Assembly: GCA_019310195.1 (NCBI GenBank)
Contig: JAFDET010000029.1
Location: forward strand, 1 to 25,672
Direction: 5' to 3'
From: Deltaproteobacteria bacterium
GTDB lineage: Bacteria; Myxococcota_A; UBA9160; JAFDET01
Length of the DNA: 25,672 nucleotides
The position numbers were made by a program, and so were the translations under genes. Below, one piece after another: positions 1 through 8,913 of the stretch. The notes under the pieces were generated by a model. The model did not search any database, was not told where the DNA came from, and saw only the letters and a list, made by a program, of their open reading frames with translations. Each line of letters opens with the position of its first letter. Positions within the stretch are counted from its first letter, which is position 1.

Positions 1-1110
1 GTGGCGCAGCGCGGAGTCGAAGGTCATGGCAGCGTAGAGCGCGCCCGCCACCGGCAGTGCGAACCCCCAGGCCGGCGCGCGCCCGTAGAGCGCCAGGATC
101 GGCACGAACGACGCGGCCATCAGGATCCAGGCGGCCGCGGCCAGACTCGCCGCTACGCCCGACACGCCCCAGAGCGCGCCCAGCGCCAGCAAGGGAGGCG
201 CCAGGTAGAGCAACGCCAGTCCCAGCAGGGTCCCCGCCAACAGCAGCCAGGAGTGCCGAAGCTGGGTGAAGGCGCTGCGCGCCACCATGCTCCACACGCC
301 GGCCAATCCTGCGTAGCCTCGAACCGAGCGCTCGGTGCGGCTGAGTCCCAGCCAGATGGGTCCGCTGCGCTTCAGCGCCCGGCCCAGGGCGCAGTCGTCG
401 ATGATCTCGCCGCGCAGGGGCTCGATCCCGCCGACCCGCGCCAAGGCCGTACGTCGCACCAGCATGCAGCCGCCGGCCGCGCCGGCGACCCCGCTGCGCG
501 GGTCGTTGACCCGGGGAAACGGGTAGAGCTTCTGGAAGAAGTAGACGAACGCCGGAACCACCAGCCGCTCCCAGGGTGTCTCTGCCGTCAGCAGGACCAT
601 GAGCGAAACCAGGTCCAGCCGCTCGGCTTCGGCCTTGGCCACCAGGCGGCGCAGGTTCCCCGGCGAGTGCGCCACGTCGGCGTCCGTCAGCAGCAGGTAC
701 GCCGCTTCGGGCGCTTCCTGGCCGGCGCGCTGCACCCCGCTGTGCACCGCCCACATCTTTCCAACCCAGCCCGGCGGTCGCGGCTTGGTGCGCTCCACGC
801 ACAGCCGCTCGCCGAGGGGATGCGCCGCCGCCGCACGCCGGGCCGCATCGCCGGTGTCGTCCTCGCTCTCGTCGTCGGCCAGCACGATGCGGAACGCGCC
901 CGGGTAGTCCTGATCCAGCAGCGACCCCACGGTGCGCTCGATGACGTCGGCTTCGTTGCGCGCGGGCACCACCGCCACCACCTCGGGCCAGGCTGCCGGC
1001 TCGGGCGCCGCTTCGAGACGCTGGTCGGCGGCCCAGAAGCGGCCGTGACCGAAGACCAGGTAGAGCCAGGCGCCGAGCGAGGCCGTAGCGAGGAGAACGT
1101 CGGGAGGCAT
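1..1110 (-). CDS. hpnB: HpnB-type hopene-associated glycosyltransferase (3' end cut by window edge)
   Basis: The frame is open from an ATG at 1110 to the first base of the window: 370 codons without a stop, so only the last few residues should be missing. An N-terminal hydrophobic segment (about residues 5-20) precedes a GT2 (GT-A fold) domain with VVPARNEADVIERTVGSLL (about 53-71), a nucleotide-binding ADDESEDD stretch, the metal-binding LLLTDADV (DxD) motif, and the acceptor-side motifs FFQKLYPF, GGCMLVRR and IDDCALG. The C-terminal third holds several membrane helices. This motif order is that of HpnB, the membrane glycosyltransferase usually found with hopanoid (squalene-hopene) genes; its exact substrate is unsettled. 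No other hopanoid gene lies in the window, though one could follow beyond the left edge. A generic membrane GT2 is the alternative, but the FFQKLYPF/IDDCALG signature favours HpnB. Confidence 0.85.
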   Translation of the reverse strand, partial: MPPDVLLATASLGAWLYLVFGHGRFWAADQRLEAAPEPAAWPEVVAVVPARNEADVIERTVGSLLDQDYPGAFRIVLADDESEDDTGDAARRAAAAHPLGERLCVERTKPRPPGWVGKMWAVHSGVQRAGQEAPEAAYLLLTDADVAHSPGNLRRLVAKAEAERLDLVSLMVLLTAETPWERLVVPAFVYFFQKLYPFPRVNDPRSGVAGAAGGCMLVRRTALARVGGIEPLRGEIIDDCALGRALKRSGPIWLGLSRTERSVRGYAGLAGVWSMVARSAFTQLRHSWLLLAGTLLGLALLYLAPPLLALGALWGVSGVAASLAAAAWILMAASFVPILALYGRAPAWGFALPVAGALYAAMTFDSALRH

Positions 1111-1202
1111 GCCCGAGGCACTCTAGAGCGAACCGCGCCTGCTGCCTATGCCCTGCGCACCACGCGACGGAAGACGAGCAGCGGCGCCGGCCGGCTCGTC
1201 CA

Positions 1203-2006
1203 CTAACGACCCTTGAAGACCGGCTCGCGCTTCTCCAGGAAGGCGCGCGGACCCTCGGCAGCGTCCTCCGACATCATCACCGGCATGCCGTACTTCTGCT
1301 CGACGCCGAAGGCCTCCTCCTCGGCCAAGCTCTCGGTCTCGCGGAGAGTGGCAAGGATGGCCTTCACCGCCAGCGGTCCGTTCTGCGCGATCCGCCCCGC
1401 GATCTCCCGGGCCTTGGTCAGCGCCTGGCCATCGGGCACCACGTGGTTCACCAGGCCCAGGTCGTAGGCGCGGCGCGCCGGAAGGTCCTCCCCGGCCAGC
1501 AGCATCTCCGCGGCGATCGCGTAGGGGATCTGGCGGCGCAGGCGCACCGCCGAGCCGGCCATGGGGAAGAGGCCGCGCTGCACTTCGGTCACGCCGAACA
1601 TCGCGCTCTCGCCGGCGACGCGAATGTCGGTGCCCTGCAGGATCTCGGTGCCGCCGGCGCGAGCGAACCCTTCGGCTGCGAGGATCACCGGCTTCGTGGG
1701 CCGGTAGGTCTTGAGCCACGCACCGAAGATCACGTGGGGCTCCTTCTGCACGCGTTCGATCCACTCGTTGTCGGTCACGCCGCTGCGAAGCTTGCCGATC
1801 TCCGCCAGGTCCATTCCGGCGCAGAACGTGTCGCCCCGCCCCGTCAGGATGGCGACGCGCAGGTCCCCGTCGCCGTCGAGCTCCAGCCAGGCGTCGTAGA
1901 GCCGGCACATCACCTCGCAGTTGACGGCGTTCTTCTTCGCGGGCCGGTTCAGCGTCACGACGAGGACGCGGTCCTCCTTCTCGACCAGGACGAGCGGCTC
2001 GGACAT
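1203..2006 (-). CDS. Enoyl-CoA hydratase/isomerase (crotonase family)
   Basis: This 267-residue protein is typical of the crotonase family (about 260). The start is the ATG at 2006, preceded by AGGAG six bases upstream; the frame continues upstream but that part overlaps the neighbouring amidohydrolase. Visible motifs are TLNRPAKKNAVN near residue 20, the first oxyanion-hole segment FCAGMDLAEI (about 70), the second in GFARAGGTEI, and TEVQRGLFPMAG, which supplies a candidate catalytic Glu. Crotonases hydrate or isomerise acyl-CoA double bonds in the cytoplasm; which acyl-CoA is used here cannot be read from sequence. It follows the amidohydrolase on the same strand with a 94-base gap, so the two may belong to one catabolic operon for an aromatic or alicyclic acid. 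That pathway link is inference. Confidence 0.88.
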   Translation of the reverse strand: MSEPLVLVEKEDRVLVVTLNRPAKKNAVNCEVMCRLYDAWLELDGDGDLRVAILTGRGDTFCAGMDLAEIGKLRSGVTDNEWIERVQKEPHVIFGAWLKTYRPTKPVILAAEGFARAGGTEILQGTDIRVAGESAMFGVTEVQRGLFPMAGSAVRLRRQIPYAIAAEMLLAGEDLPARRAYDLGLVNHVVPDGQALTKAREIAGRIAQNGPLAVKAILATLRETESLAEEEAFGVEQKYGMPVMMSEDAAEGPRAFLEKREPVFKGR

Positions 2007-2100
2007 GGGACTCCTCTCACGTGGAGGGCGCGCGGTCGCGCGGGATCGGGAACGAGTAGAACACGTTCCACTCGCGCACAAGCGGCGGGACGCGGAGCGC

Positions 2101-3163
2101 TCAGCGCCCGGCGGGAAGCGGCAGGCCGTACAGCTCGGCGGCGTTACGAAACAGGATCCGCTCGGCGGACGCCTCGGGTACGCCCGCGAACTGCTCTTCC
2201 ACCACCCTGCGTGACTCGGGGAAGGTGCCTTCCGGGTGCGGATAGTCCGAGCCCCAGAGCAGGCAACGCTCTCCGGTGCGCGCGCGATTCGCAATGCCCA
2301 CCGGGTCGCGCTGGAAGGTGACGAAGCCCTGTCGTCGGAAGTAGAAGCTCGGCAGCTCGAACCCAGGCGTGATGCTCGCGGTAGGCATCGTCCATGGCCT
2401 CCAGCGTCCACGCCAGCCAACCCGCGCCGCACTCCACCATGCCCACGCGCAGCTCCGGGTGCCGCTCCAGCACGCCCGACGCGCACAGATAGGCCACCGT
2501 CTCCATGGGCCCCGCCACCGTCACGACGTAGTTCACCACGGCGGCGCCGGGCCCGCGGGCCGGCGTCTGCTCGCGGCCGGTGCCGGCGTGGAACGACAGC
2601 GGCAGCCCGAGCGCGGCGGCGGCCTCCCAGACCGGCTCCCAGGCGGCGTCGTTGTACGGGCGCTCGTCGCTGTGGGCGGGCAGCAGCGCCGCGCGCAGAC
2701 CGCGCGCGCGGATGTACTCCAGCTCCGCCACGGTCGCCTGCACGTCGCGGGCCGGCACCAGGCCCACGCCCGCCACGCGCTCGCAGCCGCCGAAGCGTTC
2801 CGCCAGCCAGTCGTTATAGACGCGGCACGTTGCGGCCTGCAGCGCGGGATCCTCGATGACGTAGGTGCAGAAAAACGCGATGTTCGGGTACATCACCTCG
2901 GCCCAGACGCCGTCGCGCTCCAGCGCCGCCAGGCGCGCCGCCGGATCATCGGGCTGCCAGAAGGCGGGCCGCTCCGGGCTCCCCGCGCCGTCCCCGAGCG
3001 GCGGCAGCTTGCGGGCCACGCGATCCTCGACGAGCAGGCAGGTGCGCCCCTCGACGAGCTCGACCCGCGGTCCGCGCGCACGCAGGCCTTCGGGAAGACC
3101 CGTGGTCCACAGATCGGGCGGCTCGGTTACGTGGCAATCGGCGGAGATCATCAGGCGCGGCAT
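2101..3163 (-). CDS. Amidohydrolase-2 family metal-dependent hydrolase, interrupted by one frameshift
   Basis: The gene starts at ATG 3163 and reads as an amidohydrolase-2 protein (COG2159, TIM-barrel hydrolases and decarboxylases): MISADCHVTEPPDLW at the N-terminus, LPLSFHAGTG in the middle and METVAYLCASGVLERHP after it. Around base 2360 (about residue 268) this frame becomes nonsense, while the family sequence continues one frame over as LPSFYFRRQGFVTFQRDPVG and the metal-ligand motif LLWGSDYPHPEG, ending at the TGA at 2101. Inserting two bases (CG in the GTTCGAGC context) or removing one base gives a single frame of about 354 residues, a normal length. Both halves look well conserved, so a sequence error or very recent mutation is more likely than an old pseudogene. 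Members act on carboxylic or amide substrates; this one's substrate is unknown. Confidence 0.8.
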
Positions 3164-3175
3164 GGGAGCGGCAGT

Positions 3176-3913
3176 CTAGCCCGACGCGTCGCCGAACTCG
3201 CGCCGGGCGCGTTCGTACTCCTCGGGCGTGCCGATGTCGATCCAGCGCCCTTCCAAGCGCACGGCGCGAACCGGGCGGCGCTCGACCCACCAGGCCACCA
3301 GATGACCCAGATTGTCGGGCTCACCGCCCGCCGACAGATAGTGCTCGACGTCGCCCAGGGCATCGGCGGGCAGGCGGTACATGGCGGGCGCCGCCAGGGT
3401 CGTGCGCGGCTCGGGGTCCTTCTCCACGAAGCGCTGCACGCGGCCGTCGGCGCCGACCTCGACGCTGGCCAGCTGGCGCACGCGCTCATGGCTGCCCACG
3501 TCGTGCACGGCGATGGCCAGCTCGCCGGGGTGCTCGCCGGCCAGCGCTGCAAGCCCGCCGTCGAAGACCATGTCGGCTCCCAGGACCAGCAGCGGACCCG
3601 ACACCTCGTTCTCCTGCAGGTAGCGGTGGAGGTCTCCCACGGCGCCCAGGCGTTCCTGGGGCCTTCGGGTTCGATTGCTTCGCACGCGCAGTGCAGTGCC
3701 GGCGGCGCGCCGCCCCATCCAGGCATCGAAGTGGGGCCGGTACGCATCGTGGGTGACGACGTCGATGGCCTGCACTTCCTCGATGGCCTCCAGCGCGTCC
3801 ACCACCCAATCGAGGGGCGTGCGCTCCCCCACCGGCAGAAGCGGCTTGGGCCGGCCCGCGCCCAGGGCGCCGAGCCGCCTGGCCCAGCCCGCAGCGAGGA
3901 CGACGGCCCTCAC
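3176..3913 (-). CDS. Sugar-phosphate-type nucleotidyltransferase (NTP_transferase family)
   Basis: I chose the GTG at 3913 because it lies just before the family's invariant N-terminus (VRAVVLAAGWARRLG) and seven bases after the upstream gene's stop; the longer frame would overlap the HupE gene. The resulting 245 residues contain the nucleotide-binding signature (RPKPLLPVGE, Lys for phosphate contact), a metal-binding Asp in LVLGADMVFDGG, EKDPEP, and the C-terminal IDIGTPEEYERA. This is the Rossmann-like fold of GlmU, RmlA and MurNAc-1-phosphate uridylyltransferases, which activate sugar phosphates or phosphocholine as NDP/CDP conjugates. The usual GxGxRL is changed to GWARRL. No acyltransferase or left-handed helix domain follows, so a stand-alone MurU- or LicC-like enzyme is plausible. 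The substrate is undetermined. Confidence 0.82.
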   Translation of the reverse strand: MRAVVLAAGWARRLGALGAGRPKPLLPVGERTPLDWVVDALEAIEEVQAIDVVTHDAYRPHFDAWMGRRAAGTALRVRSNRTRRPQERLGAVGDLHRYLQENEVSGPLLVLGADMVFDGGLAALAGEHPGELAIAVHDVGSHERVRQLASVEVGADGRVQRFVEKDPEPRTTLAAPAMYRLPADALGDVEHYLSAGGEPDNLGHLVAWWVERRPVRAVRLEGRWIDIGTPEEYERARREFGDASG

Positions 3914-3920
3914 GCCCACA

Positions 3921-4904
3921 TCACCACAGCGAGGCCACGCGTTCGATGAGCCAGAAGGCAGCCAGCGAGCCGATGCCGTACGCGGGCGCCCGGGGCCCGA
4001 ACGCGGCGAGCCGCGGCGCCCAGCGCCGCAGTACGGCACTCCCCGCCCCACAGATCGCCAGGAAGGCGATCTGTCCCGCCTCGATGCCGACGTGGAACGA
4101 GAAGAGTGCCAGCGGCAGCTGGGCTTCGGGAAGCCCGGCCCGGCTCAGCGCGCCGGCGAAGCCCAGCCCGTGGAGCAGACCGAAGCCCCCGGCGAACACC
4201 AACGGTGCGCGACGGCGCCGCTCTCCGCGCGAGAGCATCAGCGCCAGGAGCATCAGGCTGGCGGCGATGGCCACCTCGACCGGGGCGGCGGGCACGCTCA
4301 CCACGCCGAGCACGGCGAGTCCCAGCGTGATCGCGTGTCCCGCGGTGAAGGCGGTCACCGTGAGCACCAGCGCCCGGCCTCCGCTCACCAGCAGGAAGAG
4401 GCCGAGGAGGAAGAGCAGGTGGTCGGCGCCACTTGCGATGTGTCCGAGACCCAGGGACGCGTAGCTGCGCAGCGGCTCGAAGCGCGAGGGTGTTGGGGGC
4501 ACCACGAATGCGGCCGCTTCGCCGCGCAGCACCCGGCTGGACGCCCGGCCGTCGGCTCGCACCACGCGCACCACCACGTCGGTGGCGCTGTCGGCGAGCC
4601 CGCGCACAGCCACCCGGCGGCCCGTCAGCCCGTCGGGGCAGTCGAGGCTCCAGCGGGTCACGTGGCCGCCGCGCTCGACGGCGTGGGTCGGCGTCCCCAG
4701 CACGGCGCAGCCCGAGGGAGTGTCGGGCTCGAGGCGGCTTCCGGCCACCCGGACCCGGGGCGTCCGCCACGTCATCGCGGTCCGCCCTTCCCCGCCCTCG
4801 CTCAGCTCCAGCAGGGAAGGCGCCAGCGGATGCGCCCAGGCCCCGCCGGCCAGGCACACCAGCGCCAGGCCGAAGGCTCCGCCGTGCCGCGTCCAAGTCC
4901 GCAT
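3921..4904 (-). CDS. HupE/UreJ-like integral membrane protein with periplasmic N-terminal domain
   Basis: The 327-residue product begins with a signal peptide (FGLALVCLAGGAWA, cleavage expected before HPLAPS near residue 25). A soluble, presumably periplasmic region of about 125 residues follows, then six or so membrane helices. Helix motifs GLGHIASGADHLLFLLGLF, TAFTAGHAITLGLAVLG, GLLHGLGFAGAL and FSFHVGIEAGQI carry conserved His and Asp residues typical of the HupE/UreJ family (HupE_UreJ_2 subfamily). HupE and UreJ are thought to import nickel or other divalent metals, but this subfamily is widespread without urease or hydrogenase, and none is visible here, so the transported ion is unknown. 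The stop lies seven bases upstream of the nucleotidyltransferase GTG, suggesting co-transcription. Confidence 0.85.
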   Translation of the reverse strand: MRTWTRHGGAFGLALVCLAGGAWAHPLAPSLLELSEGGEGRTAMTWRTPRVRVAGSRLEPDTPSGCAVLGTPTHAVERGGHVTRWSLDCPDGLTGRRVAVRGLADSATDVVVRVVRADGRASSRVLRGEAAAFVVPPTPSRFEPLRSYASLGLGHIASGADHLLFLLGLFLLVSGGRALVLTVTAFTAGHAITLGLAVLGVVSVPAAPVEVAIAASLMLLALMLSRGERRRRAPLVFAGGFGLLHGLGFAGALSRAGLPEAQLPLALFSFHVGIEAGQIAFLAICGAGSAVLRRWAPRLAAFGPRAPAYGIGSLAAFWLIERVASLW

Positions 4905-4931
4905 TCGCGAGCCAAGCTACCGCAGGCGCGC

Positions 4932-4948
4932 GCCGGTTTCGCACCGGC
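4932..4948. other. Perfect 6-bp hairpin in divergent hupE-like / TPR gene intergenic region
   Basis: GCCGGT-TTCGC-ACCGGC forms an uninterrupted 6-bp stem with a 5-base loop in the 78-base gap between the two divergent genes. It may be an operator or a 5'-UTR hairpin for the plus-strand gene. No clear -35/-10 pair is visible, so its role is unproven. Confidence 0.35.
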
Positions 4949-4982
4949 AGATGGCCTACGCTGCCGCGCGGAGGACCGAAGC

Positions 4983-6630
4983 ATGACCCGACGCGGCTCG
5001 CTCCGGATCACTTTCGTCGCAGCGCTCTTCCTGGGCTCCTGCGTGCGCGGCGGCCAGCGAGGTCTCGCGCCAGAAGCTCTTCGAAGGCCTCGGTGCGCAC
5101 CAGCACCCGGTGACCACCCATTCCGCGCTCACGCAGCGCTACTTCGACCAGGGCTTGATCCTCACGTTCGGCTTCAACCACGACGCCGCCGTGCGCTCCT
5201 TCGAGGAGGCGGCGCGCATCGATCCCTCGTGCGCCATGTGCTTCTGGGGCGTGGCCTACGCGCTGGGCCCCAACATCAACGCACCCATGGGCCCCGAAGC
5301 CGCGCAGCAGGCCCTGACCGCGGTGCGGCGCGCCGAGAGCCTGGCGTCCGGTGCCAGCGCTGCCGAGCAGGACTACATCCGCGCACTCACTACGCGCTAC
5401 TCCGACGATCCCGCTGCCGGCGCTGCGACTCGGGCGACGCTCGACCGCGCCTACGCCGACGCCATGGCCGAGCTTCACCGCAAGCACCCCGACGACGTGG
5501 ATGCGGCCACCCTCTACGCCGAAGCCTTGATGGACCTGCGGCCCTGGCAGCTCTACTCCCTGGACGGGAAGCCGGCGCCGGAGACGCCGGAGATCGAGCG
5601 GCTGCTCGAGTTCGCCATGGAGCGCGACCCCCAGCACCCGGGCGCGAACCACTACTACATCCACGCCGTGGAGGCCTCGCACACGCCGGACCGGGCGCTG
5701 CCTGCAGCCGACCGGCTCCAGGACGTGGCGCCCGACGCGGGCCACCTGGTGCACATGCCCTCGCACATCTACTGGCGCGTCGGCATGTACGACCGCGCCG
5801 AGGACATCAACAAGCGCGCGGCCGCGGCGGACGAGGCCTACTTCGCCTGGTGCGGCGCGCGGGGCATCTACGCCGCCGCCTACTACCCGCACAACATCCA
5901 CTTCCTGTGGGCCGCCGCCTCCGAGGGCGGCTCCAGCGGGCTGGCGCTGATGAGCGCGCGCAAGCTGGAGTCCCAGGTGCCGGACTCACTGGTGACGAGC
6001 TTCCCCTTCGTCGAGCAGTTCAAGCCGATTCCGATCCAGACCCTGGCGCGCTTCGGCCAGTGGGACGCCGTGCTGGGCGAGCCGGCGCCACCCGAGTCGC
6101 AGCGCTACTCCCGCGGCGTGTGGCACTTCGCGCGCGGCTTGGCCCTGCTGCGCAAGGGCGATCTGCGGGGTGCGCGAACCGAGTTGAGCGCACTGGAGGC
6201 GATCGCCGGAGCCGACGACATGGCTGCCCAGGACCTCACGGGTGAGCCCGCCTCGCGCTACCTGGCCCTCGCGCGCGCCCAGCTGGCCGGTGAGCTGGCC
6301 GCGGCCAGCGGGGATCCGAACACCGCCGTGCGCGACCTGGAGGCCGGGATCGCCGTGCAGGACTCCATGGTCTACACGGAGCCCCCGCGCTGGCACATGT
6401 CCCTGCGCCAGAGCCTGGGCGCGATCCTGCTGGAGGCCGATCGCCCCGCCGAGGCCGAGGCCGTGTACCGCGAGGATCTGCGTCGCTACCCGAACACCGG
6501 CTGGTCCCTCTTCGGGCTGGCGCAGTCGCTTCGTGTGCAGGGTCGCGAGGCCGAGGCGGAGCTGGTGGAGAAGGGTTTCGAGAAGGCCTGGGAACGGTCC
6601 GACGTGACCCTCACAGCCTCCCGATTCTGA
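4983..6630 (+). CDS. Secreted TPR-repeat protein (possible lipoprotein), one frameshift inside the signal peptide
   Basis: ATG 4983 has a strong GGAGGA seven bases upstream and opens a signal peptide (RITFVAALFLGS). Near base 5040 the frame changes; the conserved protein continues in the next frame as ASEVSRQKLFEGLG and runs to the TGA at 6630. Restoring two bases (a GC in TGCGTGCG) gives LFLGSCACAASEV, with a possible lipobox Cys; removing one base also works. The repaired protein has about 549 residues. It contains TPR-like helices (FNHDAAVRSFEEAARIDPSC, and near the end RPAEAEAVYREDLRRYP) and family motifs such as AYALGPNINAPMGPEA, GANHYYIHAVEASHTPDRAL and HMPSHIYWRVGMYDRA. Such TPR proteins are common in environmental bacteria and have no known biochemical role. 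An internal GTG at 5110 would give a 506-residue cytoplasmic form, which I consider less likely. Confidence 0.8.
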
Positions 6631-6647
6631 CACGAGGAGCGAAAGAC

Positions 6648-7337
6648 ATGGCGGAAGAAGTGGTTCGCTACGAGCAGCGAGACGGCATCGCCGTGCTGCA
6701 CATGGACGACGGCAAAGCGAACGCCCTGTCACCGACGGCGATCGATGCCCTGGGCGCGGCGCTGGACCGCGCCGAGCAGGAGGCCGATGCCGTGGTCTGG
6801 GTCGGGCGCCCCGGTCGCTTCTCGGCCGGCTTCGACCTGTCGGTCATGCGCTCCGGCGCCGAGGCCATGAGCGGCCTGGTGATCGCCGGCGCGGAGCTCT
6901 TCGCGCGCATGCTGGAGCACCCGAAGCCGATCGTGGCGGCGTGCAGCGGACACGCGCTGGCGGCCGGAGCGTTGGCCCTGCTGGCGTCGGATCAGCGTGT
7001 TGGGGCGCGCGGCGACTTCAAGATCGGCCTCAACGAGGTGGCGATCGGTATGACCCTGCCCCACTTCGCCGTCGAGATGGCGCAGGCGCGGCTCTCCAAG
7101 CGCCACTTCGCCCGGGCCGTGGCCCAGGCCGAGATCTACGCGCCCGAGGGCGCAGTGGACGCCGGCTACCTGGACCTCACCGTCGATGCGGAAGACCTCC
7201 TGGAGACTGCCGTCGGGGAAGCGACGCGCTTGACCGCGCTGCCCGGCCCCGCCTTCGCAGCCACCAAGCGCCGGGTCTTCGGCGATCTGGCGGAGCGGGT
7301 GCGTCGCACCGTCCACGAAGAGCTGGGCGGTTCGTAG
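6648..7337 (+). CDS. Crotonase-fold enoyl-CoA hydratase/isomerase family protein
   Basis: The 229-residue protein starts at ATG 6648, 17 bases after the TPR gene stop, with GAGGAG about eight bases upstream, so the two genes are probably co-transcribed. It has the short N-terminal beta segment with DDGKANALSP (about residues 20-29), an oxyanion-hole stretch FSAGFDLSVM, the second oxyanion segment SGHALAAGALALLASDQR, and FKIGLNEVAIGMTLP, where the Glu is a candidate catalytic residue. It is shorter than canonical enoyl-CoA hydratase (about 260) because the C-terminal helical region is reduced. It resembles stand-alone 'crotonase/enoyl-CoA hydratase family' proteins whose substrates are mostly unknown. 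It is clearly distinct from the crotonase at 1203-2006. Confidence 0.87.
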   Translation: MAEEVVRYEQRDGIAVLHMDDGKANALSPTAIDALGAALDRAEQEADAVVWVGRPGRFSAGFDLSVMRSGAEAMSGLVIAGAELFARMLEHPKPIVAACSGHALAAGALALLASDQRVGARGDFKIGLNEVAIGMTLPHFAVEMAQARLSKRHFARAVAQAEIYAPEGAVDAGYLDLTVDAEDLLETAVGEATRLTALPGPAFAATKRRVFGDLAERVRRTVHEELGGS

Positions 7338-7445
7338 AAGCGTCAGGCTCCTAGCCCAGCGCGCGCAGGCGCTCGCGGCGGAAGATCAGGCGCACGGATT
7401 CCCGCTCGAAGCGCGCGCCTCGCCGCCTCTCACGCTGCGGTCCTT

Positions 7446-8912
7446 CTACGCGGACGCCGCTGTCGCGTCAACCGGCCGGCTGCGCGCGCGCTCCAGGACC
7501 CGCCCCCAGCGTTCGCGCGCGGCCCTGCGCCGATCCTCTGCGAGCCCGGGCTCGAAACGTCGCGGCGCCGCGCGCAGGGTTTGGCAGGCTTCGGGGCTCT
7601 CGAGACAACCCGCGGCCAGACCCGCCAGCCAGGCGGCGCCGAGCGCCGTGGTCTCGGACTCGGCGGCGCGCTCGACGGCGCGGCCCGAGAGATCGGCCAG
7701 GCATTGCAGCAGCAGATCACTGCGCGAGAGCCCACCATCCACGGGCAGCGGGCCGTTCTTCATGGGCAGCGCCTCGCACAGGTCGGCGCAGCGCTGGGCC
7801 AGGCCCTCGACCAGCGCGCGGGCCAGGTGGGCTCGGGTCGAGCCGCGCGTGAGTCCGCCAACGAACCCGCGCGCCGCCTCGTCGGCGAACGGCGTACCCA
7901 GGCCCTGGAAGGCCGGGATTACCACGACGCCTCCGGCATCGGGCACGCCCGCAGCCAGCGCGTCCAGGTCCTCAGCGCGCTCCAGGACGCCCAGCGCCAC
8001 CAGCCACTCGACCGCAGCGCCCGCGGTCACCGCGTGCGCCTCCAGACACCAAGCTTCTTTGCCGTCGTCGAGGCGCCAGAGCGGCATCGGAATCGCGCCG
8101 GTCGGCGACGCCGTCGGGGCGCCGCCGGTGTGGACGTCCAGCATGGCTGCCGTACCCAGGGTGAGCTTCGCCTTGCCCGGGTCGTGGACGCCCTGGGCAA
8201 AGGCCGCCGCCTGCTGGTCTCCGGCCCGCGCGCCCAGAGCCACCGGAGCGCCCAGCAGTGCCGTTCGCGTCTCGCTGCGCACGGCGCTGGTGGGAACGAT
8301 GCGCGGAAGCCAGGCACACTCGAGGCCGTAGCGCTCCACCAGGACCTCGGACCAGTCGCCGCGCCCGGGGTCGTAGAGGCCGGTGCACATCGCTTGCCCC
8401 GGGTCGGTGAGCGCTTCTCCGCCGAGGCGTCGTTCCAGCCAGGCGTCGGGCGTTCCCAGGCGCAGGCGACCCTGCTGCGCGGCACGGCGCACGGCGGGCT
8501 CGCGCTCGAGCCACCAGGCGAAGCGGCTGGCCGCCGCCTGCGACGAGAACGGCGCCCCGCGCGCGCGTAGCCAGTCGGCGATCTCCCGCGGGCGCTGGTC
8601 CTGCCAGCTCAGCGCCGGCGCCAGGGGCACGCCGGTCTCGGCATCCCAGGCCAGGGCGGTGGCGCGCTGGGTGGCGATGCCGATGGCGGCCACGTCCGCG
8701 GCAACGGCCCCGGCTTCCGACAGCGCGGCGGGAAGCAGCGCCTCTGCCGCGGCGGCGAACTCCTCGGGATCCTGCTCCACGCGGCCGGGAGCCGGAAAAT
8801 GCACGGCCAGGCGCTGCAGGGCGCGGCCGCGCACCTGCCCATCCGCATCGACGAGCAGGGCGCGGGCGTGGGTCGTACCCAGGTCCAGCGCCAGCAGTAG
8901 CTCGCCGGCCAC
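7446..8912 (-). CDS. glpK: FGGY-family carbohydrate kinase, probably glycerol kinase
   Basis: The 488-residue protein begins at GTG 8912. Motifs appear in the order expected for FGGY kinases: LALDLGTTHARALLVD (phosphate-1 loop, residues 7-22), GIATQRATALAWD, LSWQDQR, GDQQAAAFAQG, KLTLGTAAML, and the C-terminal DGGLSRSDLLLQCLADL with TTALGAAWLAGLA. Glycerol kinase phosphorylates glycerol to glycerol-3-phosphate with ATP. The assignment to glycerol rather than xylulose or gluconate rests on the adjacent glpD, which oxidises that product, and on the LSWQDQR segment. The protein is slightly shorter than E. coli GlpK (about 500). It is probably the last gene of the 10889-7446 operon; a convergent 108-base gap separates it from the crotonase gene. 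Confidence 0.85.
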   Translation of the reverse strand: MAGELLLALDLGTTHARALLVDADGQVRGRALQRLAVHFPAPGRVEQDPEEFAAAAEALLPAALSEAGAVAADVAAIGIATQRATALAWDAETGVPLAPALSWQDQRPREIADWLRARGAPFSSQAAASRFAWWLEREPAVRRAAQQGRLRLGTPDAWLERRLGGEALTDPGQAMCTGLYDPGRGDWSEVLVERYGLECAWLPRIVPTSAVRSETRTALLGAPVALGARAGDQQAAAFAQGVHDPGKAKLTLGTAAMLDVHTGGAPTASPTGAIPMPLWRLDDGKEAWCLEAHAVTAGAAVEWLVALGVLERAEDLDALAAGVPDAGGVVVIPAFQGLGTPFADEAARGFVGGLTRGSTRAHLARALVEGLAQRCADLCEALPMKNGPLPVDGGLSRSDLLLQCLADLSGRAVERAAESETTALGAAWLAGLAAGCLESPEACQTLRAAPRRFEPGLAEDRRRAARERWGRVLERARSRPVDATAASA

Positions 8913-8913
8913 G

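Noticed and set aside
2355..2365. Programmed ribosomal frameshift in the amidohydrolase
   Set aside because: No slippery heptamer or stimulatory structure is seen, the family is not known for recoding, and two unrelated genes in the window show the same type of shift.
2369..6245. Long open frames on the plus strand opposite the minus-strand genes
   Set aside because: They are Arg/His/Gln-rich or repetitive translations typical of antisense frames in very GC-rich DNA and show no recognisable domain; the minus-strand frames carry the family motifs.
7338..7445. Minus-strand frame ending RLIFRRERLRALG in the gap after glpK
   Set aside because: It has no start codon or ribosome-binding site after the preceding in-frame stop; it may be leftover coding sequence but cannot be called a gene.
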